Positions 16,642-24,454 of a stretch of 64,000 bases of DNA are shown one piece after another. The stretch's first letter is position 1, and each line of letters begins with the position of its first letter. The DNA is taken from positions 2,418,001-2,482,000 of the forward strand of contig NZ_CP048814.1 in the NCBI RefSeq assembly GCF_014217785.1, given 5' to 3'. Below the pieces are notes generated by a model. It saw only the letters and a list, made by a program, of their open reading frames with translations, ran no database searches and was not told the origin of the DNA. The position numbers were made by a program, and so were the translations under genes. The DNA is from Rhodococcus triatomae (GTDB lineage: Bacteria > Actinomycetota > Actinomycetes > Mycobacteriales > Mycobacteriaceae).

Positions 16642-17687
16642 AGGTACTGGTGACCGGCGCGTCCGGGTTTCTCGGCGGTGCACTGGTGCGCCGCATCGTC
16701 GCGGACGGCGAACACGAGGTCCACGCGCTCGTGCGTCCGAGCAGCGATCTGCGCGACCTGCGCGCCGAGGGCGTGCTGGACGCGGTGACTCTGGTGCACG
16801 GCGACCTCACCGACGGTGCGAGTCTGCGAGCCGCCGTACAGGGTATGGACGTCGTGGTCCACAGCGCCGCCCGCGTGGACGAACGCGGAACGCGGTCGCA
16901 GTTCGTCTCCGAGAATCTCGACGCCACAGTTCATCTCCTCGATGCGGCGCGCGAGTCCGGAGTCGGCAGGTTCGTCTACATCTCCAGCCCGAGTGCCGTC
17001 ATGGAGTACGACGGTGGCGATCTGGTGAACGTCGACGAGTCCGTTCCGTACCCGGCGCGCTACCTGAACCTGTACTCGGAGACGAAGGCGGCCGCCGAGC
17101 GTGCCGTGCTCGCGGCCGACGCCCCCGGGTTCGTCACGTGTGCTCTCCGCCCACGGGCGATCTGGGGTGCAGGCGACCGTTCCGGTCCGGTGGTCCGGCT
17201 CCTGGGCCGGGCAGCAGCGGGACGGCTCCCGGATCTGTCCGGCGGGCGTGCGGTCCAGGCGTCGCTGTGTCACGTGGACAACGCCGTCGACGCCGTCATC
17301 AGGGCGTGGGCGTCGGACCGTGTCGGCGGCCGGGCGTACTTCCTCGCCGACGACGAGATCACGGACGTATGGCAGTTCGTCGGAGTGCTCGCCGATCGGT
17401 TCGGATTCGACCCACCGAGCCGCAGGCCGAACCCGCGGGTGCTCGCGGCCGCCGTCACCGTCCTCGACGCCGTGTGGTCGCTGCCGCCCGTCGCTCGCCG
17501 GTGGTCGCCGCCCCTGTCGCGGTACGTCCTGGCGTTGCTCGGTCGCACCGCGACGTTCGACACGACCGCGGCGCGCCGGGACTTCGGCTATCGGCCGGTG
17601 GTGGGCAGGGACGAGGGCTTGGCTGCGTTCGGTGACTGGGTCGATACCCAGGGCGGGATCGAGTCCATGGCCGGGGCGATCGCATGA
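16638..17687 (+). CDS. 3beta-HSD-type NAD(P)-dependent reductase (OleD/LstD/NltD-like)
   Basis: A 349-residue extended short-chain dehydrogenase. VTGASGFLGG (residues 5-14) is the Rossmann motif and YSETK (146-150) the catalytic YxxxK. ATG 16638 overlaps the preceding stop (ATGA) and has GGAGGAGG ahead. In the olefin, nocardiolactone and lipstatin pathways the homologue reduces the 2-alkyl-3-oxo acid made by OleA to the 3-hydroxy acid, which the OleC-type enzyme then closes to a lactone. Context supports that job here. Confidence 0.88.
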   Translation: MKVLVTGASGFLGGALVRRIVADGEHEVHALVRPSSDLRDLRAEGVLDAVTLVHGDLTDGASLRAAVQGMDVVVHSAARVDERGTRSQFVSENLDATVHLLDAARESGVGRFVYISSPSAVMEYDGGDLVNVDESVPYPARYLNLYSETKAAAERAVLAADAPGFVTCALRPRAIWGAGDRSGPVVRLLGRAAAGRLPDLSGGRAVQASLCHVDNAVDAVIRAWASDRVGGRAYFLADDEITDVWQFVGVLADRFGFDPPSRRPNPRVLAAAVTVLDAVWSLPPVARRWSPPLSRYVLALLGRTATFDTTAARRDFGYRPVVGRDEGLAAFGDWVDTQGGIESMAGAIA

Positions 17688-18385
17688 TCTTCGTCGGCCG
17701 TGGATCACTGTTGTGGCGAGCCGTGCGGGCGGCACACAGCCGCGGACACCGTGTGGATCTGGTGTGCGTGTCCCCGTCCGAGGGGGTGCCGCCGGACGTG
17801 GCGGACGCACCGCTACTGCGCACCGTGAACGTCAATCACGACCACGCCCGGGTGTTGGACGCCGCGACGGACGACGTGATGTGGTCGATCGACAATCGGA
17901 CCATCCTGCGTGCGCCCCTGATCGGCTCGGGACTTCGGATATACAACATCCACAACGGGTTGCTCCCGGAGCATCGAGGGCTTCCCGAGATGGCCGTGAT
18001 CTTCTGCCTGCTCCGCGGCGACACCGAGTACGGCGCGAGCCTTCACGTCGTGGACGAGGGGATCGACACCGGGCCGGTCCTCGACCTCGAGCGTTTCGCC
18101 GTCACGCCCGAGGACCGGTTCCAGGACGTGATGCTCGCGGGAGTCAAGGCCTGCCACACCCTCTTCGAACGCAATCTCGACGCCGTGTGCGAGGGGACGG
18201 CCGTACCGGTCGCTCCCGCGTCGCGGCCCGACGAGTACTTCGGTGCCGACCGCATTCGAGAGCTGATCCGCCTGCGCGACCTTCCCGACACCGACCGGGC
18301 GAGATTCGACCGGGCCACGGCACTCGGCGTGTTCGGTCCCCTCTACCCCGAGATCGCCGACGCGGTCTCCCAGCCCGCGAGGTGA
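17684..18385 (+). CDS. Formyltransferase-family protein (LstF-like)
   Basis: A 233-residue protein with the formyl_trans_N fold of methionyl-tRNA formyltransferase and GAR transformylase, without the C-terminal tRNA domain. The catalytic set is visible: Asn88 and His90 in YNIHNGLLPEHRG and Asp128 in DEGIDTG. Such enzymes move a formyl group from 10-formyltetrahydrofolate to an amine. In lipstatin the amino acid ester carries an N-formyl group, and lstF encodes a homologue, so this gene probably formylates the amino acid loaded by the next protein. The start overlaps the previous stop by four bases. Confidence 0.85.
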   Translation: MIFVGRGSLLWRAVRAAHSRGHRVDLVCVSPSEGVPPDVADAPLLRTVNVNHDHARVLDAATDDVMWSIDNRTILRAPLIGSGLRIYNIHNGLLPEHRGLPEMAVIFCLLRGDTEYGASLHVVDEGIDTGPVLDLERFAVTPEDRFQDVMLAGVKACHTLFERNLDAVCEGTAVPVAPASRPDEYFGADRIRELIRLRDLPDTDRARFDRATALGVFGPLYPEIADAVSQPAR

Positions 18386-18387
18386 AC

Positions 18388-21300
18388 ATGGTTGCCCCCA
18401 CTCGGTTCCACCGTCCCGTGTCGCCGACGGAACGGCTCTACCTGTCCACCCGGGAGGTGGCTCCCCCGTTCGCGATTCAACTCGTCGTCGAAGGGGACGG
18501 CGAGATCGACACGGACGACGTGCGCGCCGCGGTGGCGATCGCCTCGCACGCGTGTCCCGGCGCCCGTCTGGTCCTGGAGGACGACCGGTGGGTCGACTCG
18601 GGGACGCCGCCGCGTGTCGAGCAACTGACCGGCCGTGTCGATTGGGATGCACTGGACACCGACCCGGTGCTGCACCGTCCGATCGGGCCCGGTCCGGAAG
18701 CGACGACCGAGGTCGTCGTTCTGCGTGCCGCCGGGAACAAGGGAACGACCGTGATCTTTCGTGCCTTTCACGGTGTGATGGATGCGGGCGGGATGTCGAT
18801 CTGGGTCGGGGACGTGTTCCGGATACTCCGTGGGGAGGAACCGCTGGGTGCCCCGGACGTCGATGCCGACTCCGATCTCGTTGCCCGACTGGGCGCGTCG
18901 GGAGCTCCCACGAGACTGGTTCCCACCCGACCCTCGCCGTTCGGCCGGGCAGCGCCGGGAGGCGGACCGGTGTTCCTGTTGCGCCACCGCAGCGTTGCGG
19001 CACGGGTGCCCGCAGTGGTGGCGAAGGTGGCGGCGGTGATCGCCGAGCACTGCGCGGACACCGCGAGAATCATGGTGCCGGTGGATCTGCGCCGCCACGA
19101 TCCAGGGATCCGCTCGACCGCGAACCTGGCACTGCCGCTGTTCCTCGACGTGGCGCCGGGGCAAGGATGGGACGAGGTCAACGCCCAGTTGCTCGCCGGG
19201 ATGGTCGAACGTCGCGAGCTGAACGAGATGGAGGGCGGAGGCCTGTCCGCGATTCCGCAGCCGGTCACCCGCGGTATCCTCCGTGCCGCACATGCGATCG
19301 GTGCCCGGACGGGGCGGAATGTGGTGTCGGGAATCGTGTCCCATGCGGGACAGGTCGACCTCGAACAGTTCTCGTTGCCCGGATTCGAGCCCGTCTCGGT
19401 ACGCGCGGTTCCGTCGCCGACCGGTCTGGTCCCGGTGAGCGTCGCACTCGTCGAACACCGCGGAAGCACCGAGATCACGGTCTCCGCACGGGGTGGGCGG
19501 GGTGTGGCGGAGCAACTCGACGAGCTTCTCGACGAGATGGTGGATGCCGTGTCGCGAGGGGCAGGCGATCGCCCCGTGGCGGCCGCTCGCCCGGTCGTGC
19601 CCGCCCTGCCTCTCCGCGCGGGCGCAGTCACGACACCGGGCGGTGCCACCGCTGTCGAGATGTTCCGCAGGCACGCGCGCGTCACCCCGGACGCTGTCGC
19701 GGTGACCGCACCGGGCGGTCCGGTCACCTATGGTGAGCTCGACCTGAGTTCGGATACGGTGGCCGCCGAACTGATTCGGCGGGGGATCGGCCGCGGCGAC
19801 GTCGTCGCGGTTCTCGCCGACCGGACCGTGGCCGGGGCTGCCGCCCAACTGGGTGTGATGAAGGCGGGTGCGGCCTTCCTTCCCCTCGACCGCCGCCATC
19901 CGGCCGCGCGTATCCGTGCCACCATCGACGATTCCGGCGCGGCCCTGATCCTGGTCGAGCGGGATCACCTCGAACTGGCCGGTCCCGGTGTGACCGTGGT
20001 CCTCGAGGAGGTGCTCGCGGACCCGGGCGAGGCGGCCGTCGCACCGCCGGATCTCCCGGACGTCGAGCCACAGGACATCGCGTACGTCACGTACACGTCC
20101 GGCTCCACCGGGCGCCCGAAGGGCGTCCTCGTCCCACACGCGGGTGTGGTGAACTTCGTACGGTCCGCGACGGACTGGTACCGGCTCGGTCCGGAGACCA
20201 GGTTCGCTCACTACCACACGCCTGCGGCGGACATGGCGTGCGCCGCGTTCTTCTGCGCTCTCCTCACCGGTGGCGCCGTGACCCTCCTCCCGGACGACGT
20301 GTCGCCGGTGTCGTTGCGGCACATGTTCGTCGACTCCGGGGCCAACACCTTCCTGTTGACCCCGAGCCTGATGTCGACGATCGTGCGGCTCGACATCGAG
20401 GCTCCGCCGGTGCGGACCGTGATCATCGGGGGAGAGAAGCTGTACCCCTCGCTCGCGGAGCAGGCGCGCGAGTTCTTCGGGGCCGGGCCCAAGATCGTGA
20501 ACAGCTACGGGCCGACCGAACTGAGCATCGTATGCACGACCTACGATCTGGACGACGCGCGCACGCCGGATGCGCCTGCGGCGGAGTCCGTCCCGATCGG
20601 CCACGCGTCCTCGGACACACCGGTGTTCCTGCTCGACGAGAGCGGTCGGTCGGTTCCGGTCGGTGAGGTCGGCGAGCTGTACTTCGGCGGACCGCAGGTC
20701 GCGGCCGGCTATCTCGGGCGTCCGGAGCTGACGGCGGAGCGGTTCGTCTCCGTCGCGGGCGAACGTACCTACCGCACGGGCGATCTGGCGCGGGTGCTCG
20801 AGGGCGGGCTCCTCGAGTTCGTCGGCCGGGCCGACGACCAGGTGAAGATCCGGGGTAACCGGATCGAGCCCGGTGAGGTGCAGGCCGTGCTCGAGACGTA
20901 TCCGGATGTCGCGGCCTGCGCCGTGGTGCCACGGAAGAGGGCCGGGGGCGCGGAGCCGATGCTGGTCGCCTACGTGGTCCCGAAGACGGTCGTCTCGCCC
21001 TCGGGCGGTGTGCCCGAGTTCGCGGTGGTGGACGCGCGGGACTTCCTGTCCGGCCGCCTGCCCTCCTTCATGATCCCCGCGGCGATCGTGGCAGTACCCG
21101 CCCTGCCGGTGACGCTCAACGGGAAGCTGGATCTGGCCGCTCTCCCCCTTCCCGTCGCGGCCGAGGGCCATACCTCAACGGGTGGCGGCGACGAGCTGCC
21201 GGCCGAGGAATGGGCGGCCACGGCACGGATCTGGGCGGATGTACTGCGCGTCGATGTTCGCGTGCTGACCGAGGATTCGGACTTCTTCGTTCTCGGCGGA

Positions 21301-21459
21301 GACTCGCTGGCCGCGGTCGAGATGCTGGCCCGGGTGTCGCGCACGACCGTGGGCGCGGAGCGAGAGGCCCGGTTCGTCGCCGGGCTCGAGGGGTTCGCCC
21401 ACCGGCTGACCCTGGGACGGGTACATGCGGCGGCTCTGGCGGCGCGCGGCGAGTGCTGA
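18388..21459 (+). CDS. Single-module NRPS, C-A-T (LstE-like)
   Basis: A 1023-residue synthetase. Residues 1 to about 410 are a condensation domain whose HHxxxDG motif reads FHGVMDAGG, keeping His128 and Asp132. The adenylation domain runs from about 418 to 915: YTSGSTGRPKG near 568, NSYGPTE near 704, GRADDQVKIRGNRIEPGE near 812, NGKLDL near 910. The carrier domain has Ser973 in FFVLGGDSLAA. There is no thioesterase, only about 50 further residues. In lipstatin the equivalent enzyme attaches an amino acid to the beta-lactone hydroxyl. The A4 region reads ADMACAAFF, unlike the usual FDxSxW pattern, so I do not predict the amino acid. ATG 18388; GTG 18382 is possible. Confidence 0.9.
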   Translation: MVAPTRFHRPVSPTERLYLSTREVAPPFAIQLVVEGDGEIDTDDVRAAVAIASHACPGARLVLEDDRWVDSGTPPRVEQLTGRVDWDALDTDPVLHRPIGPGPEATTEVVVLRAAGNKGTTVIFRAFHGVMDAGGMSIWVGDVFRILRGEEPLGAPDVDADSDLVARLGASGAPTRLVPTRPSPFGRAAPGGGPVFLLRHRSVAARVPAVVAKVAAVIAEHCADTARIMVPVDLRRHDPGIRSTANLALPLFLDVAPGQGWDEVNAQLLAGMVERRELNEMEGGGLSAIPQPVTRGILRAAHAIGARTGRNVVSGIVSHAGQVDLEQFSLPGFEPVSVRAVPSPTGLVPVSVALVEHRGSTEITVSARGGRGVAEQLDELLDEMVDAVSRGAGDRPVAAARPVVPALPLRAGAVTTPGGATAVEMFRRHARVTPDAVAVTAPGGPVTYGELDLSSDTVAAELIRRGIGRGDVVAVLADRTVAGAAAQLGVMKAGAAFLPLDRRHPAARIRATIDDSGAALILVERDHLELAGPGVTVVLEEVLADPGEAAVAPPDLPDVEPQDIAYVTYTSGSTGRPKGVLVPHAGVVNFVRSATDWYRLGPETRFAHYHTPAADMACAAFFCALLTGGAVTLLPDDVSPVSLRHMFVDSGANTFLLTPSLMSTIVRLDIEAPPVRTVIIGGEKLYPSLAEQAREFFGAGPKIVNSYGPTELSIVCTTYDLDDARTPDAPAAESVPIGHASSDTPVFLLDESGRSVPVGEVGELYFGGPQVAAGYLGRPELTAERFVSVAGERTYRTGDLARVLEGGLLEFVGRADDQVKIRGNRIEPGEVQAVLETYPDVAACAVVPRKRAGGAEPMLVAYVVPKTVVSPSGGVPEFAVVDARDFLSGRLPSFMIPAAIVAVPALPVTLNGKLDLAALPLPVAAEGHTSTGGGDELPAEEWAATARIWADVLRVDVRVLTEDSDFFVLGGDSLAAVEMLARVSRTTVGAEREARFVAGLEGFAHRLTLGRVHAAALAARGEC

Positions 21460-21472
21460 GAATCCGGAACAC

Positions 21473-21509
21473 ACGTGAGCCCCTCCTCGAATCGAGGAGG
21501 GGCTCACGT
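21473..21509. terminator. Strong bidirectional hairpin terminator
   Basis: A perfect 17-bp inverted repeat (21473-21489 and 21493-21509) with a 3-base AAT loop, 13 bp after the NRPS stop. It separates the beta-lactone operon from the convergent lipase gene and can act for both strands. No long T run follows. Confidence 0.8.
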
Positions 21510-21544
21510 CGGTGGTAGGTCGGTGCGTCAGTTGCGGGCCGTGA

Positions 21545-22699
21545 TCACTTACCGGTGATCCACGCGTGCGCTGCACACCTCGGCGTGACTCCGTCGCGGC
21601 TCTCGGGGTCGAGTGCCTCCAGGACGTAGTCGATCGCGCGCGGAGAGGTCGCCAGGCTCAGGTGATCCGACCAGTCCTGTTCGCAACCGTCCTGGATGCG
21701 GATGTTGCGGACGGTCGCTCCCGGCCCGGCCTCGAGGAAGGAGGCCTGGTACGGAGTGGAGACCTGGTCGTAGCTCGACGCGATGACCGTGTAGTCGATA
21801 CCCGGTTCGGTGTCGCCACCGGCGTTGAGGTTCGTGAGGAAGGGGGAGCCGACGGCCTGATCCATCGGGCCGGTGCCGAACGGCAGCTCGTAGAGGCCGA
21901 GGATGTTCAGCCCGTGGTCGGTCATGAAGCGGCCGATGGTCGCGATGCCGTTGAGCGTCGTCCCGTGATTGGTTCCCGCGATGCTGACCAGGTTCTTGAC
22001 CTTGTTGTTCGCCGGATCGGCCGGATCGGCACCGCCCTCGAAGCGCAGGTACTGACGTGCGAGAGGTGCGCCCTGCGAGTATCCGACGAGATCGACCTGG
22101 TCGGCGCCGGTCTGCGCCAGCACGGCATCGACGTACCGAGCAAGTTCCTTCGCCCCGTCGGCGACCGCTGCGGTCCCGTTCACTCCCGGAATGATTCCGG
22201 CGAGGCTGTGGCTGGTGATCCCGTAGTTGAGGGCGAACACGCAGTGGCCTTCGGCCTGGAGCGCGGGGCCGATGGCGGAGAAGCTGGAGTAGGCATTCTG
22301 GTAGGTGCCGTGCACCAGCACGATCGGGCGCGGCCGTTCGGCGGTGGGCACGCAGTCCCAGTCGTTGACCCCTTCCGGGGCCACCAGCGGGTTGAGCATG
22401 CCGTGGGTGATAGCGGAGACCGCGTTGGTCTCGAGGGGACCGACACCGGTGGTGTTCGCGATCGCCTCGGCCACGCCCGCGGCACGCTCGACCACCTGGG
22501 GTGTGTCCGTGGGGTCGGCCGCCGCCACGGAGGTCGAGGTGAGCATGGAGGCCGCGACGGCGGCGGCCCCCATCAATGCGGCACCGAGGCGGGCACGGCG
22601 CGGGGCTCGGGTTCTCGGCGGCGCGTCGGTCGGCTCTGCCTGCCAGGGTTTCACTGTCTCCTGGGACTTCTCTGTCGTCCTGATTTCCGGTGGCGTCAC
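21545..22699 (-). CDS. Secreted lipase/esterase, alpha/beta hydrolase (copy 1)
   Basis: A 384-residue secreted hydrolase of the actinobacterial lipase class related to LIP/EstA-type triacylglycerol lipases. GTG 22699 is preferred because GAGGAAGGG lies ahead of it; the open frame up to 22789 is probably untranslated. Residues about 35-62 form a signal peptide with RR, a hydrophobic core and an AAA cleavage site. IVLVHGTYQNAYSS is the oxyanion region, GYSQGAP holds the nucleophilic Ser and DHLSL near the C terminus fits the catalytic His. The palindrome at 22794-22817 lies about 95 bp upstream. It faces the beta-lactone operon, whose predicted product class inhibits lipases. Confidence 0.88.
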   Translation of the reverse strand: MTPPEIRTTEKSQETVKPWQAEPTDAPPRTRAPRRARLGAALMGAAAVAASMLTSTSVAAADPTDTPQVVERAAGVAEAIANTTGVGPLETNAVSAITHGMLNPLVAPEGVNDWDCVPTAERPRPIVLVHGTYQNAYSSFSAIGPALQAEGHCVFALNYGITSHSLAGIIPGVNGTAAVADGAKELARYVDAVLAQTGADQVDLVGYSQGAPLARQYLRFEGGADPADPANNKVKNLVSIAGTNHGTTLNGIATIGRFMTDHGLNILGLYELPFGTGPMDQAVGSPFLTNLNAGGDTEPGIDYTVIASSYDQVSTPYQASFLEAGPGATVRNIRIQDGCEQDWSDHLSLATSPRAIDYVLEALDPESRDGVTPRCAAHAWITGK

Positions 22700-23035
22700 G
22701 GGGGACCCTTCCTCGCTACGTGTCTGATGACGACAGCGCAGGCAGGGTGCCGACGCGTGGGGACTGCCGTGTGTCGAGCACATGTCCACGCCATCACGTT
22801 CGTTCGAACGAACGTGACCATATCGTGTCCTACGGCACTTCGGTACCCCCGGGTGAATCAGGGCCGTTCGGTCCGCCTCCCGTGGGCCGGAAGACCCGAC
22901 CGGATTCGGGTGCCGAATCCGCCTCGCGCGCGGGTGCGATCTGGGCTACTTTTCACCTGCACGCGGTGCCGGTCGTGAGGGTCCGGCGCAGGTGCGCGAT
23001 CATGCCGACCCAGTCCCTGAGGGAGCAGTACGACG
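22700..23035. other. Divergent control region between lipase and a small hypothetical gene
   Basis: A 336-bp stretch with no gene I can support. Its main feature is the 24-bp palindrome described separately. The start side of the lipase contains an open reading frame extension to 22789 that lacks a ribosome site. Confidence 0.5.
22794..22817. promoter_or_regulatory. Perfect 24-bp palindrome, candidate TetR operator (site 2)
   Basis: The half-site TCACGTTCGTTC is followed by its exact reverse complement. The central 16 bp are identical to the palindrome at 10128-10143 upstream of the amidase-tetR operon. It sits 95-118 bp upstream of the lipase GTG. Confidence 0.75.
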
Positions 23036-23377
23036 ATGAGCGTCCGCCGAGACACTGCCGGCGAACAGTGGGGTCCCGTCGAGCGGAGCATCCTGTTCCG
23101 CGCAACCTACGACCTGATCTATCTGGACAGCGTCTTCCTCGAACACGGTGGTCGGGAGTCGTCGGTACTCGAGGCGCTCGAGCGGTTGCTGAATGCCGGG
23201 TACGCCGAGATCGGTGCGGACATCGACGGCCTCCAGCCGTGGAACACCGCCACCGAGGCGTCGGTGGCCACTGCCGTCGCCGCGCTGGGGCGGGGTGGGT
23301 CAGGCGCGGCGCCGGTTCCGGTGTGGCTGCGACTGACGCCGCGTGGGCGGACGGCGGCTGCCACCCGCCCACGCTGA
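23036..23377 (+). CDS. Hypothetical protein, 113 residues
   Basis: A small protein with ATG 23036 and GAGGGAG about 10 bp upstream. The N-terminal half is rich in acidic and hydrophobic residues (SILFRATYDLIYLDSVFLEHGG) and may be helical; the C-terminal third is Ala/Gly/Pro-rich. No signal peptide, membrane segment or known motif is visible. It ends 13 bp before the stop of a convergent oxygenase gene. Confidence 0.55.
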   Translation: MSVRRDTAGEQWGPVERSILFRATYDLIYLDSVFLEHGGRESSVLEALERLLNAGYAEIGADIDGLQPWNTATEASVATAVAALGRGGSGAAPVPVWLRLTPRGRTAAATRPR

Positions 23378-23390
23378 GGGCCCCGAGAGA

Positions 23391-24368
23391 TCACCGCGCG
23401 AAGTTCGCCGCGATTCGTTGGCGCAGGTAGTCCTCCGCGGTGATCGGCGGGTACTTGCCGAGCGGGCTCTCGATCAGGACGTCCCGGTTCGCCTGGGCGA
23501 AGAACGCCAGGCTGTAGCGCGGCCCTCGGTGCTCGTCCCGGGACGGGCTCTTGACCCGGTGGAAGTTCGACGGCAGGAGGTCGTCGCTCCACCGCATGAG
23601 CATGTCGCCGATGTTGCAGGTGATCGCTTCCTCGGCGGGCTCGATGGAGGTCCACTCCTGACCGTCCATCTCCTTGCCCGGGCACAGTTGGAGCCCGCCC
23701 TGGCCCTCTCGCTGGAAGAGCAGGGTGAGGCAGTCGAAATCGGTGTGTGCACCGGCTCGCCAGGTGCTCGGCCCGAACTCGGCGTCCTCGGGCACCGCGA
23801 AATAGTGCAACAGCCGCAGCGTGCTCTGGTAGCCGGCGGAGGAAGGATCGTGCGCGCGGGTGAAGAAGTCCCGGTCGAAGCCGAGCTTGTCGGCGAACAG
23901 TGACAGCAGTGACATCGCCAGCTCCCAGCAGCGGGTCTCGAAGTCGAGGATGGTGGCACGGAAGTCGGCCACCTCCTCGTCGCTCGGCCACAGCGAGTCC
24001 ATGTGCGGCCGGGTGACCTGATAGGACTCCTTCTGGTCCGGGGTGCCGACGGAAGGCCGCACCTGGGCCATGCTCTCCCAGCCCGAGTTGAACTGTTTCC
24101 GGAGCGGGTACTGCGCCTTCACGTCCTCGGGCAGCGCGAAGAATGCCTCGGCAGCGGCGAAGGCGGCACGCACGTGGTCCAGATCGATGCCGTGACCCAC
24201 CACCTGGAAGAACCCGATGTCCGTCGCCGCGGCCCAGAGTTCGTCCGCGATGTCGGCACGGCGGGAGGCGAGTTCGGTGAGATCGATGCGACGCACCTCG
24301 CGGGTGGTCTCCGAACCCATTCCGCCCATGCGGGTCTCACGGTTCAATTCGGTCAGTTCGTAGGTCAT
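23391..24368 (-). CDS. Fe(II)/2-oxoglutarate oxygenase, isopenicillin-N-synthase-like (copy 1)
   Basis: A 325-residue non-haem iron oxygenase. The N-terminal DIOX_N part includes GFFQVVGHGID near residue 55. The iron ligands are His and Asp in GAHTDFDCLTLL and His in FHRVKSP; RYSLAFF supplies the RxS 2-oxoglutarate contact. ATG 24368 has GAAGAGG upstream. It lies downstream of the substrate-binding lipoprotein on the same strand, and a second such oxygenase sits in the divergent operon, so both probably oxidise the imported compound. The substrate is unknown. Confidence 0.88.
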   Translation of the reverse strand: MTYELTELNRETRMGGMGSETTREVRRIDLTELASRRADIADELWAAATDIGFFQVVGHGIDLDHVRAAFAAAEAFFALPEDVKAQYPLRKQFNSGWESMAQVRPSVGTPDQKESYQVTRPHMDSLWPSDEEVADFRATILDFETRCWELAMSLLSLFADKLGFDRDFFTRAHDPSSAGYQSTLRLLHYFAVPEDAEFGPSTWRAGAHTDFDCLTLLFQREGQGGLQLCPGKEMDGQEWTSIEPAEEAITCNIGDMLMRWSDDLLPSNFHRVKSPSRDEHRGPRYSLAFFAQANRDVLIESPLGKYPPITAEDYLRQRIAANFAR

Positions 24369-24454
24369 GATCGGTGTTCCTCTTCTCGTGCAGCCCGCAT
24401 GCGTGCGACGCGCAGGTGGGTCGGTCCTGGATGGGTGGTGGTGATCCGCGCCGT

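Noticed and set aside
18343-21171. A 942-residue minus-strand frame opposite the NRPS
   Set aside because: The plus strand has complete C, A and T domains with all motifs; the minus frame has none.
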